Assembly (NCBI GenBank): GCA_030015575.1
Contig: JASDDO010000006.1
Location: 325,052,361 to 325,116,360 of the forward strand
Length of the DNA stretch: 64,000 nt
Reading direction: 5' to 3'
DNA from: Agapanthus africanus
Lineage: Eukaryota; Streptophyta; Magnoliopsida; Asparagales; Amaryllidaceae
Below, piece after piece: positions 35,624 to 46,180 of this stretch (position 1 is the first letter of the stretch; the number at the start of each line of letters is the position of its first letter). The notes under the pieces are model-generated. The model was not told the DNA's origin and searched no databases. It was given only the letters and a program-made list of their open reading frames with translations. A program made the position numbers and the translations under genes.

Positions 35624-38600
35624 ATGTCATTTTGGACTAGGGATACTAACGCCCGATTAGTCCGTGTTTCGTTGGTACCGACCAACGAACTTTTCGACAC
35701 CGAAGTCGAAACTCCTTCCACTTTCTTACCTCCACCCTCAAATTCTTTCGAAGGTATGTCGGGACACGACCCCAACTATACCTTGCCGACGGGAATGATT
35801 CCACCTCCGCCAGGTGCGAATAACCCGAATCTACCGCCTGTTGTAGCGCCCGCACGAGTTGCGCTCCAGGATCTCTTCTACCCCGTTCGCACTTCTTTAC
35901 CCACATGTCTTTCACCCCCACCGGCGAATGGGGATAATTTTGAAATAAAACCACACTTCATCAATATGCTGCCTAAGTTTCATGGTTTGGAATCCGAAGA
36001 TGCATATATTTTCATTAATAAATTCCAAAACGTTTGCGCCATGATGAAGACAACCCAATTAAGTGATGACGCAATAAGGCTAAGGGTCATTCCTTTCACC
36101 TTATGTGACCTAGCCGAGAAGTGGCTATACAGCACCGCATCACACTCCATTAGAAATTGGGACGAGTTTGTGAGAGCTTTTCTGAAAAAGTTCTATCCTC
36201 ACCACAAAACTGCTAAAATCAGAAACGAAATCATACAATTTTCACAGCTTCCTTCCGAACCATTTTGGAAGTGCTTCGAGAGATTTAAGGACCTACTCGT
36301 TCAATGTCCTCATCATGGGATAGAAAATTGGCAACTTTGTCAAACATTATACGAGGGATTGAACGCAGCAACGAAGCAGTTGCTAGAAACAATATGTCAA
36401 GGTCATTTTCTCTCCAAGTCTAGCGACGAAGCTTGGCAGTTTCTTGAGGACCTAAGTGAGCAAACAATTCAATGGGAGAGTACCAAGACCACATCATCTT
36501 CTTCAGCTGGTCAATCTAGGGCAGGCGTACATCAAATAGATATGTCGATTGCTATGAAGGCCGAGATGGCCTCACTTATGAAAAAGCTAGAAGCCATTGA
36601 GACCAAAATCTCATCGTCTTCTCCTGCCCCTACTCTACCCACACGAACTGTTTGTGCTTGTTGTTCGAACCCATCGCATTTAACCGAAGAGTGTCCTTAT
36701 AATGCACCTATTCAAGGACAGGATCAAGTCAATGCTGCATTTCAGCAACGACAAAGAAATGATCCTTACTCTTCGACATACAATCAGGGGTGGAGGAGTC
36801 ACCCGAATTTCGCTTGGAACCAAAATCAACAAGTCCAAGGGAACAATAATTTTCAAAGACCTCCTCCACAACAACAACAAGCACCCTTACAAACTCAAAA
36901 CCAGCAACCTTTCCAACAACAATCTTATACAAATCAAACGAACAATTTGGTTCAACCTAATGATGATAGGGTTAGCTCGCTCGAGAAAAGTCTTGAAGCA
37001 TTTCTCAAGCAAACCACAGAATCCGCAGCAAGATTTGAAAGTTATGTGCAATCTTTAATGAATAACAATGCCTCACACGATCAAAGTATCAAATCTATTG
37101 AGGCACAAATTGCACAATTAACTGCTGCGTTGAGCGAGAGAGAAAAGGGAAAGCTTCCATCTCAACCATTGCCCAATCCCGGTCACCCACAAAACGCATA
37201 TCCCAATCACAATGTTAATGCGGTGACCACGTTGAGATCCGGAAGAGAGTTGCAAAATAATGTGGAAACTAGTGATGACATCCCCGCCGGTGGTTCTTCT
37301 CCTTCTTCCCCTTCTTCATTTTCTTCACTTCCTTCTTCACCTTTTTCTTTAGAGCCTATTCTCCACCCTTCACACGGCTCTACTTCTCCTGACTCGAACG
37401 GACCCATCTCGCACAACACGAACACATCTACACCGGGATCCGTTCCTACTCCACATTCTACTCCACAGACTTTTGACTCAACAAATTTTCAGAACGCTCC
37501 ATTCCCAAACAGGTTGAGTCCTAATAAACCAAATACACAAGTGGAGAAGATTGTGGAGATCTTTAAGCAGGTTAGCATTAATATACCTCTCTTGGATGCT
37601 ATCCAACAAGTCCCTTCATACGCGAAAATCTTAAAGGGCTTGTGCACCTCGAAGAGAAAGGCATCTCAAGTACCCAAGAAAGTGCTAGTGGCTAGTGCAG
37701 TGAGCAATGCAATTAACCACCATCAAACCTTACCCCAAAAACGAAAGGACCCCGGCTGTCCTACGATTTCAATTACAATTGGGGATAAGAAAATTAATCA
37801 AGCACTTTTAGATCTTGGGGCTAGTGTTAACCTGATTCCCTACTCCGTGTACGAACAATTAGGGGTTGGAGAGTTGAAACCCACTCGTTGCACTCTCCAA
37901 ATGGCTGATCGATCAATCACCTATCCAAGGGGTCAACTAGAGGATGTGTTGATCAAAGTTGGGGAGTTCATATTCCCCGTTGATTTTATCGTTATGGATA
38001 CACAACCTGTTGCTAACCCAATAAACCAAATTCCGGTGATTCTTGGTCGACCATTTTTGGCCACTTCCAATGCCGTAATAAATTGTCGCAATGGCTCCAT
38101 GACCCTATCCTTCGGAAAGAGGTCTAGTGAGTTCAATATTTATAAGATGGGAAGTCTGCCCCCCGTGCCTAAAACTAGTACACGAGAAGTTTGCTCTATT
38201 CATGAAATCACGCAGGAGGACTGTGAGCTTGAAGGATTTCTATTTGATGAAAACAGTTTTGACGCCACTAGTGCGTCCCTCCTTGAGCTTACTACCGTTG
38301 ATACAACCGATGTTGATTATGAACGCTTCACTTTTTTGGATGATGATGACTCACAGCCCGAATATGAGTCGTTTGAATTTTTGGATGAGTCAGTCGAACC
38401 ATCCGAATCGGTTGTTTGCAGTGATTTCGAACCTGTGTTAGAGTCCTTTGAGTTCGAGGTAGATTCCGCAATGATTCTTATGCCTCCGAAACTCGAACTC
38501 ACGCCCTTGCCGTCTCACCTTAGATATGCTTACATAGGTGAGAATGAGACCTTTCCCATTATCATATCGGCCTCTCTAGCCCTCGAGCAAGAGAATGCCC

Positions 38601-39031
38601 TCTTAACGGTCTTACAAGATAGACGGCAAGTTTTCGGTAGGACTATGGCGGACATCGAGGAGATAAGTTCCCTCATAACTGAATATCATACACAATTGAT
38701 GGATGATGCCATGTCAATAGAGGACCCACAGGAACATCTTGGGGGTATTGTGGTGAGCCAACTTCCTCCCTTAGAAGTTGAAATACCCCCATTTCTTTTA
38801 ATAAGGTACGAGAATGCCAACACTCCACTGATTGCTGATCACTTACATTCTCGTATCGATGCATCACCATCACCTGTATATTTACCTCCACACCTCCCAT
38901 ACCACTACTTCTATCTTTCCCAATTCTTTGCGGACCACCACAACTTATTTTTCAACCACCCAATATTCTTTACTGATAAATTTTTCAACTGGTTGGTGTT
39001 GAAGTTTGGTCTAGGCAAAGTTTGGCAGTAA
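35624..39031 (+). CDS. Gag-protease polyprotein with novel C-terminus (non-autonomous gypsy)
   Basis: An intact ORF of 1135 residues. A retrotransposon gag domain lies around residues 110-290 (WDEFVRAFLKKFYP near 176; LYEGL). A CCHC zinc knuckle CACCSNPSHLTEEC is near 344-357, followed by Gln-rich and Ser/Pro-rich linkers. A retroviral-type aspartic protease follows, with LLDLGASVNLIP near 730 and ILGRPFLAT near 806; DLGAS in place of D-T/S-G-A is common in Athila-type proteases. A stub of the segment that normally leads into reverse transcriptase (RRQVFGRTMADI) is near 1000. RT, RNase H and integrase are absent; instead there are about 95 residues (PPFLLIRYEN ... FNWLVLKFGLGKVWQ) shared with the older element at 14641-14906. 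Gag would assemble particles and the protease mature them; reverse transcription and integration must come from elsewhere (inferred). Confidence 0.93.
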   Translation: MSFWTRDTNARLVRVSLVPTNELFDTEVETPSTFLPPPSNSFEGMSGHDPNYTLPTGMIPPPPGANNPNLPPVVAPARVALQDLFYPVRTSLPTCLSPPPANGDNFEIKPHFINMLPKFHGLESEDAYIFINKFQNVCAMMKTTQLSDDAIRLRVIPFTLCDLAEKWLYSTASHSIRNWDEFVRAFLKKFYPHHKTAKIRNEIIQFSQLPSEPFWKCFERFKDLLVQCPHHGIENWQLCQTLYEGLNAATKQLLETICQGHFLSKSSDEAWQFLEDLSEQTIQWESTKTTSSSSAGQSRAGVHQIDMSIAMKAEMASLMKKLEAIETKISSSSPAPTLPTRTVCACCSNPSHLTEECPYNAPIQGQDQVNAAFQQRQRNDPYSSTYNQGWRSHPNFAWNQNQQVQGNNNFQRPPPQQQQAPLQTQNQQPFQQQSYTNQTNNLVQPNDDRVSSLEKSLEAFLKQTTESAARFESYVQSLMNNNASHDQSIKSIEAQIAQLTAALSEREKGKLPSQPLPNPGHPQNAYPNHNVNAVTTLRSGRELQNNVETSDDIPAGGSSPSSPSSFSSLPSSPFSLEPILHPSHGSTSPDSNGPISHNTNTSTPGSVPTPHSTPQTFDSTNFQNAPFPNRLSPNKPNTQVEKIVEIFKQVSINIPLLDAIQQVPSYAKILKGLCTSKRKASQVPKKVLVASAVSNAINHHQTLPQKRKDPGCPTISITIGDKKINQALLDLGASVNLIPYSVYEQLGVGELKPTRCTLQMADRSITYPRGQLEDVLIKVGEFIFPVDFIVMDTQPVANPINQIPVILGRPFLATSNAVINCRNGSMTLSFGKRSSEFNIYKMGSLPPVPKTSTREVCSIHEITQEDCELEGFLFDENSFDATSASLLELTTVDTTDVDYERFTFLDDDDSQPEYESFEFLDESVEPSESVVCSDFEPVLESFEFEVDSAMILMPPKLELTPLPSHLRYAYIGENETFPIIISASLALEQENALLTVLQDRRQVFGRTMADIEEISSLITEYHTQLMDDAMSIEDPQEHLGGIVVSQLPPLEVEIPPFLLIRYENANTPLIADHLHSRIDASPSPVYLPPHLPYHYFYLSQFFADHHNLFFNHPIFFTDKFFNWLVLKFGLGKVWQ

Positions 39032-40490
39032 TGTCTAACATAGTTTAAAAGAAGTTTGGGGGAGGACCTTTTTGTACATATTTTTGTTTTTCTTAAACAA
39101 TAAAAATATATATATATATATATTTGTAAATAAATAAACAGGGAAGTGCCGTGATTTAGACCCTCTTGGTTTAGCATGACAGTGAGGACACTGTCAAGTT
39201 CAAGTTTGGGGGTATGCTCGGTACGTCTTCTTCCTTCGCATTCATTTGTATATATTTTTGCAATTGCATATTTATTTGAAAATCCATAAAAAATTGAAAA
39301 ATTTCAAAAATTATAAAAATAATTGTATTCAATATCGGCTAATTGACTTGAGTTTGACAGATAGGTTAACTGGTTAGGAACAACTAGATCTTAGACTTAG
39401 TGAATTAAAAACCCTAAAAATAACCTTCCTTAAAGTTTAACGGTAGAAAGTATATGCCTTGTAGTTTATTTAGAAATAGGCAAATTTTGGGTTCACTTCT
39501 TGGGTTAAGTCAAAATGAGGGAAGAGTATTGATGTTCTTATTAGAGTACAAGTTTGAAAAATAGTTCCTAACTTAAGTCTAGATTCTGAAAATGTATACC
39601 CTACAAATTGCACATTCACGCACCTTGAAACTTGGAATAGTAGAAGAGACCTTGAAATGCTCTTGTCTAAAGTCCTTAGTACGAAGAAAATTAAAAAAAA
39701 AATGTGAATAAAGAATAAAAAAATGGACACTGGTTTTTGTGATTACTTAAGGCTGCAAAAATAGAAAAATATTTAGCGAGGGTGCTTCATCACCTAGTGC
39801 CTTAGACCAACTGGTTTGGGAGTCACTGCTAAAGCCTTGGGTGTTGCAAAGACTAGGAAGTACGCTTTAAAGTGCAAACGCATTTTGTAATCGGTCGTTA
39901 GTACCTCAAGAAGTATTAACGGTCGCATGAAGGATGTGTAAGCAAAATTTCATTCACCAATTAATAAGTACTTTGGACAATGGACTAGGGCATGATTGCT
40001 TGAATTGAATTTCCAAGTGTAGGGGTGATCTATACACACACGTTGGGGTATGTGATTGGAATTTAGATAAAAAAGAGGAATGAAAGATAGAATTTGTATC
40101 TTTAATGGAGTTGATAGAAAATTCCTAAGTAGAGATGAAACCCTAGAAGGAAGACTTAAGAGATGCTGAAAGCTAAGTAGATCTACATAACATATATAAT
40201 CTTAAGTTAAATAATGAGGAAGTGTGAAGAATATGGGTGGATAATTTACAAGTATAAGATAATAGAATTCCTTGTTAGAAAACCTAATTGGAGAACAAAA
40301 GTCAATGAGCCAAATTGATAGGATTTTGTGGGTGTAATCCGCTGAAAACCCTCAGGAGACAACACTCCTCCTACTAGGGACACCTAGAGGTTTAACGGCT
40401 TGTTGCACGTGCTCAGTGCAATCGCGTTTCCCTGTGAAAGTGCGGTTAGGATTTTAGAAAATAAAATAATAAGTTTGCTCGAGGACGAGC
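39032..40490 (+). other. Young gypsy structured 3' non-coding module
   Basis: About 1.46 kb without a gene, conserved with 14907-16298. It contains GTTAGTAC-ctcaagaa-GTATTAAC (39897-39920, one G-T wobble), AGGAG-acaaca-CTCCT, TTGCAC-gtgctca-GTGCAA, and GCTCG-agga-CGAGC near 40478-40491 just before the polypurine tract. Conservation while the coding part diverged suggests an RNA function such as packaging (inferred). Confidence 0.75.
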
Positions 40491-40512
40491 AAAAGGTAAG
40501 TTTGGGGGTATT
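40491..40512 (+). promoter_or_regulatory. Gypsy polypurine tract
   Basis: AAAAGGTAAGTTTGGGGGTA lies directly before the 3' LTR, where plus-strand DNA synthesis is primed. The same AAGTTTGGGGGTAT precedes the LTR at 16299. Confidence 0.9.
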
Positions 40513-41791
40513 TGTTCAGACCATAATATTGCATTTATCATTCCCCTATTCTTACCCTTTTTTATAAATAAACAGGTACTCTTGACGCACGTTTGTTGCA
40601 TATTACAGGTTACAGGTTTCTGGAGCAAGTACAGTGAAAAAGACACAAAACAACAGGAAAAGCGACTTTTGACCAACAAGTAGACAGACCTTACTCAAGC
40701 CGAGATGAAGAACAGTGCAAAGGTCCAAAAAGTCAAGTGAACGGTTAAAAGATACGTACAAGTCTTCACTGAACATCTGGAGAATAATCAGAAGCCAAAC
40801 AGAGAAGTAATGTGTAGAAACAGAAGCCCAAAGATCCAAGCAGAAGCCCACAAAAATAACACAGCCCAAATCCACTGTTTGGCCGCGGATCCGCGGCCAA
40901 ACCCATGCTGACGCCGCGGATCCGCGGCCGTATAATACACGTGTCGGCGCAGTTTTTCTGTGACGGTGCGTTGTTATGAGTGTTAGGATTTTAAGTGGGC
41001 AAATCAGTAATTGCGCGTGCGCGAGAGTCTGTAACCCTAGGTTTCTATTTTCCTATAAATTGTAATCTTAGATCTAAAAATTGTATGCCTCTTTTTAATC
41101 AATAAAAAATCAGAATTTCTGGAAATGACATTCAGATCTGTTCTTTATCGCTTGGAGGGAGCCATCACCATTAGTAAGTCTTTTATTTCTTTTAATTATA
41201 ATGTTATTTCATCCCCTAATGAGCGAGTAGTCTCCTCGCTTGTTAGGGTTAGCCTTAGGAAAAGGGTTGAGAGATGAGATCTCTCACCCCTTTCAATGCC
41301 TAACCCATTAAGAACTCCATGCATGCGCGCACAACCGCTCCCTGCGGCACCCTACCCCTCGAGGTAACGGTGAACCGCAGTATAAAGGGCCGGTTGCGCG
41401 CGTTTTCCATGGGGGTTAGGGTAATTAACGATAAAGGAAGGATACGAATCTAGAGGAAGAAAACATCTTCCCAAAAGAGTCGTATCCACTTTATCGATAA
41501 TTACAATAACACCTAATGGATCTATAATACGGCATTGAAAGCGGTGAAGGAAACATCAATCTCCAAAACTTTCTCTAAGCCTAACCCTAGCAAGAATTTA
41601 AATTAGATTAATTAAGTTTTAGATCTAGATTTTTATAAAACCAAAACGACAAATAGAATCAACTCGTTAAGACACACTAAAGGAATTTACCCGTCTCTGT
41701 GGATCGACCCGCACTCACCGGCTAGCTGCAAAGCGACGCCGTTTCTTGATTGCGGTAATTATATTTTTGATCGTAAAATCCCTACCAATCA
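40513..41791 (+). mobile_element. Young gypsy 3' LTR
   Basis: 1279 bp, TGTTCAGACC ... CCAATCA, almost identical to 33218-34496. TATAAAT is at 41054-41060. GGACT follows at 41792-41796 and matches 33213-33217, a perfect 5-bp TSD inside the copia LTR. The near identity of the LTRs makes this the youngest dated insertion in the window. Confidence 0.95.
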
Positions 41792-42826
41792 GGACTCTAA
41801 AGACTCGACACTACGCTGGCAGTGGGTTTAACCACAGACCGCAAGCGGCACTAGCTGTACGTAACAGTCCCCAGGTAGATGTCGATAAGAAGGCCGATGA
41901 GGAAACCCATCCGAACTCCTACTGAGCCTGATGTGACAATCTCCATACAGTCCGGTCTGTTCGTCTAGGACTATCGCATATTGGGCCTAGGGGGCGGTAA
42001 ACGTCAGACCCCTAATAGCGGTATAAGTCGTGTCGGAGTGCAGCCCATTACACCTTAAGAAACTACTGGAAGCCACCGGTAAATCTCGCTTGCCCTAGCC
42101 AGAGACTTTGCATAATGGCTCTCCATACACAGCGCGATATCAACCCCCAACACCGGGAGAGACAAATCATGTCTAACCGCCACTGCCTCCAAGTGCTTCG
42201 GGACTGCACCCAACTACTACCTGTTTGCACGACTCCTTTGAGCCGTGGTAGGGTAGTAATCTAAGTACAGTGGGAACACACCCGAGGCGAAGTAGCGGTA
42301 TCAAGTCGACGGACTAAGCTGTACTCATGTCACCTGGGAACTGCTATCTGACGATGGGTATAAATCCAACCTGGAGTTCTCGGCGAGTCATGTCCGGTGT
42401 ACCCGTAACCTAACGAGCACATGTATACTATCTCCAGTACGACATACTGATGGCTGTGGGACAGACCATCTCCCCAACTGGGATGAGAAGCATACACACT
42501 AGTCTACTCCGGAGTATCGATGCCCTGTCTCGATAATTCTACGACTAGGGACCTGTATAGAATGTTGCTTATAGACTACCCAGCCCTCACTAGTGTGACT
42601 GCCATCACAACGCTGGTAATCAAGCAAAGATCCTAAGAGCTCTACTAATATGTATAAGCGATACGTTAGAAGAAACATACGCACATATTAAAGTAAACTC
42701 AAACCAAGTAGCATACTACCATTTTTAGCAAGACTGTCAATACAACTGTGAATATCCCAAGTTTCCATTAAGTAATATACAAACTAGTATGATACAGTAA
42801 TGGCCTCTAGGGCATAAACACTAACA
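41792..42826 (-). mobile_element. Copia 5' LTR, outer part
   Basis: It resumes the copia LTR after the gypsy (41797 on; 41792-41796 is the gypsy TSD copy) and matches 25317-26349. It ends ACACTAACA at 42826, followed by the TSD GAGGG (42827-42831). Confidence 0.92.
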
Positions 42827-42831
42827 GAGGG

Positions 42832-43642
42832 AGGTGTAACTTACGGGATTGAAGCTTAGAAGAGAGGAAGAGGGAACGGTAGGAGGCGCCGGTGCATCGT
42901 TTCTTCGCCGGGAGCTACTAAGGTCGTCGTCGGAAAATCGCCGAAGCTTCGCCTCTTTGCTAACTTAAATTGCACACAAATTCTCTAGAGTTTTCTTGAT
43001 AGTTTTGATCAGAATTTTGGAGTGAGGGGGTGTGTCTAGGGGTTGTATTTATAGGGTAAAGCTAGGGTTTAGGGTAGGTGAGAGGTTGAATTGAAAAATT
43101 GTATTAAAATGTAATAAAATTTATTAAAAATAGAGTAATTAGGGTTTTAAAGAATCTCTGGTACTGCTCTGAGGAATTAAAGTATACAGGAGTACAGGGG
43201 AGATGAAGAGGCCCAATTTTTACGTTAGTGACTCGGCGGTCCGGCTGAGTCCGGCCGGCGGCGGCGGCCCGAGTCAGTCAATCCGCCGGCCGATTCGGGC
43301 GAGTCCGATCGAGTCAAGCAGCCGGAATGCTCCATGTCGCTTCATTACCCCCTGGTACAGTTAGTTTATCATATGTAGTGGGGTTTTCACGAGTTATGCA
43401 CGTGTAGACTCTTGGTATTCTAAAAATTCAAAATAAAATAATATTAAAAATAATGTGGGGTATGAGATTTGAACTCTGGTGGGTTAGTTCTGCAGTGCAA
43501 GGTATTACCAATGAGTTATAAGCTCCTTCTTGCTATTAAAAAGCAAAACAAACTTATAATTTGTGCTCAGGCAAAAATATCCCTTTCTGTAATTTTGAAA
43601 AAATTGTACAGAAAGTTGTACAGGAAGTTTATGGTTGTTACA
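42832..43642 (-). mobile_element. Solo LTR Y, proximal segment with promoter
   Basis: This is the start of LTR Y in minus-strand sense (TGTAACAACCATAAAC at 43642). It parallels the start of LTR X at 57075 (TGTAACGACCCTGAAT): both have CTGTACAA runs, ATTACAGAAAGG-like blocks and a TATA box (CTATAAATA, minus, 43046-43054). A GC-rich stretch lies at about 43235-43330. The copia is inserted at its left edge. Confidence 0.8.
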
Positions 43643-43983
43643 GAGACCATGGATATAAGTTGTTCATGTAAATGGTTCAGGATGTATCAAGTAGTCATGT
43701 AGTCAAGTCAAGTGATAGCCATGGTTCGGTCAAGTCAAGTCATATTTGCATATTGATATTGTTCGGGTATTCAGGTTCAGGTTCAAGTAGACATATTTGG
43801 TATATTGGATTCATGTTAGAATTGGATTCATGTTTGGATTGGATTCAGATTGATTTGGACTCAGACTTGAGTTAGATACTTAAAGCTGATTTGAATCCTG
43901 AATTAGGTTTAGAAGTTATCGGTAACTGCTACACATGGACAGCAGGTTTTGTGTCTTTTTCCAAGACAATTACCATTGATAAC
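43643..43983 (-). mobile_element. Solo LTR X, middle segment
   Basis: It lies between the TSD of LTR Y (GAGAC, 43643-43647) and CACTA-1. TTATCGGTAACTGCTACAC at about 43917 matches TTATCGGTAACCGCTGCAC at about 23196 in LTR Y. Its last three bases, AAC, are the CACTA-1 TSD. Confidence 0.8.
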
Positions 43984-44200
43984 CACTAGTAAAATAGGGG
44001 GTTGCCCCTACGGATGGCAATATCCGTAAGGGCATATTTAACTTGGCCCTACGGATTAATCCGTAGGGCTAAAAGGTTGCCCCTACGGGCACTGACGTCC
44101 AAGAATAAAAATATTAATTCTTAATTTGGTGTTTGCCCCTACGGAGCCGCAAACAAAAGACCTACGGGTATGTCCGTAGGGGCAAGTAAATATCGTTTTA

Positions 44201-46180
44201 AAATAAAGCCAGATCGATTGCCTACGCTCACTTTCTCTCTCTCCCTCAAACGCGCGAGAAAAAACCCCAAATCGCCTAGCCGTCGTTGCCACCGTCGCCA
44301 CCGTCGTCGCCACCGCCGATTTCGTCGCCACCGTCGTCGCCACCGCCGATTTCGTCGCCACCGTCGTCGCCACCGCCGGTTTCGTCGACAAATCGCCACC
44401 GTCGTCGCTCCGGCCCACCAGCAGCCGTTCAGGTATAAATCTCGAGGTAAATTAAAGCATTTTTGGATTATTCATGGCTGGGTCTGGGTTGCGCGCGCGA
44501 GAGTTGGGTTTGGGCAGGGGTTACGCGCGCGAGAGTTGGGTTTGGGCAGGGGTCGCGGTGGCGGTCGGGGTTGGGGTCGGGGTAGGGTTAGGGTTGGGGT
44601 TCGGCTGCTGCTGGGGTGGGGCTGGGGTTAGGGTTACGGTGGGGCTGGGGTTAGGGTTACGGGGGGCTGGGGTTAGGGTTACTGTGGGGCTGGGGTTAGG
44701 GTTACTGTTGGGTTGGGGTTAGGGTTACGGCACCTGTTCTTCATTTTGTGCTCTATTTGCATGAGATATGGTCCCTTGTGAAGTGCAAGTAAAACGCTTA
44801 ATTCATTCGAGATATTAATTGAATATCTTTTGTAAGATTTCTATCTAAGATTTTATGGTAATTCGTATCGCGTCCATTTGCCTATATCTTGTGAATCCAA
44901 TCCACACATTAGTATATACTATGATGGTCCCTTTTCTATCGGAAAATACATAAAGTTAAAAAAGAAGAAAAACGGGAAAAAAATAATAATGATAACTGAT
45001 ATGTCAATAAATATTTAAGACATAGGTCAGCCCGCAGAAAGAATCTCCAAATTGGATTGGAGGTAGCTACTAATTCGACCCTCTAGCCCTAAGGAGGTCA
45101 CCAAGATGGTTTTTTCCCAAAGGCCGTAAAGATAGTTACTTTTATTTATTGTCTTATGAATTTTGGTAAGCTAATAGCGGTAGAGGAAACAATCTTTGCA
45201 CCTGCCATTCAGTACTACTAACCGTCCAAGACATACGGCCAAAGTTCTCCCAGCTCAGCTGCTAACAAACAAAATGTTAAAGAGCATGCCATTTCTTTTC
45301 CAAGAACTAGAGATGTAAACGGACCGAATTATCTGTTTTGGTCCATCTCACCCGACTTGGCATCCTATGGTCTTCCAACAAGGTCGGATGGTCTGATCCT
45401 GGAATCGTTAGCAATCGTCGGATATGGTGTTACCATATCCGCATCCGGCAATCCTATATGGTGTATAATATCTAGTAGCAGATGCTAGGCATATAGACTA
45501 AAGAATAGTTGTAAATGAACCGCTAGCAAGAAAATCCTATAATTATACACATCGCTTGACGCATGAAACCTGAAGCTCTTTCTTTTGGGGGATAAAACTA
45601 GTTATATTCCTGCATTGCCTAGAAATAGCAGTGAGTTGGTTAAAACCTTTCAAACACAACCCCCACCCCCAAAAAAAAAGAAAGAAAGAAAGGGCAAGGG
45701 AAAAAAAGAATAGCAACAAGCAATACAGGCTAGCAACCATAAATAACTGCTGAGATTATGTCTACCTTGGCAATTTGAACAATGACGGTCTTGTCTGGAT
45801 TGTTAAGATCCACTTTATGGGGGTGAGGAACACATTTTGCAACTGTATTTATGATTTTCATTCTGTCAAGTGTTGAAATAAAAATCAACACTTGAAAATC
45901 AATCCAAGATGCTCAATAACTTGCTTCAAAACCATAATCTAATCTTGATGATGCTCAATATTTGCGATTTCCATGATCACGACACGTGGCAGATGACGTG
46001 TCTCATAACGCTTTATGATATCAGTATCCTATATTTATAGTTTTAATTGTTGATTGTTATAGATGTATACCATTGCAATAATAGTTTTTGGTTGATGAAT
46101 ACTATTGCAATGTAGTATGATCAGTTCTATCAATCTTGATCTCAATGATTTAAAATCATGTTACACATACAACACGAATG
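44201..46180 (+). other. CACTA-1 5' non-coding region with minisatellites
   Basis: A GC-rich stretch (44280-44400) holds about three copies of a 30-bp CCACCGTCGTCGCCACCG-type repeat, followed by a possible splice donor (TTCAG/GTATAA near 44430). Then comes a G-rich array built on GGGGTTAGGGTTAC (44560-44730). The corresponding part of CACTA-3 (58370-59330) has the same order: GC-rich block, then CCCTAA-like array. The Arg/His-rich ORFs here come from the repeat. From about 44740 to 46180 no recognisable feature was seen; it may be 5' UTR or intron of TNP2. Confidence 0.6.

Noticed and set aside
44170..44722. Arg/His-rich and Gly/Leu-rich ORFs
   Set aside because: They are translations of short GC-rich and TTAGGG-like repeats in the CACTA leader, with no family match and no counterpart ORF in CACTA-3.
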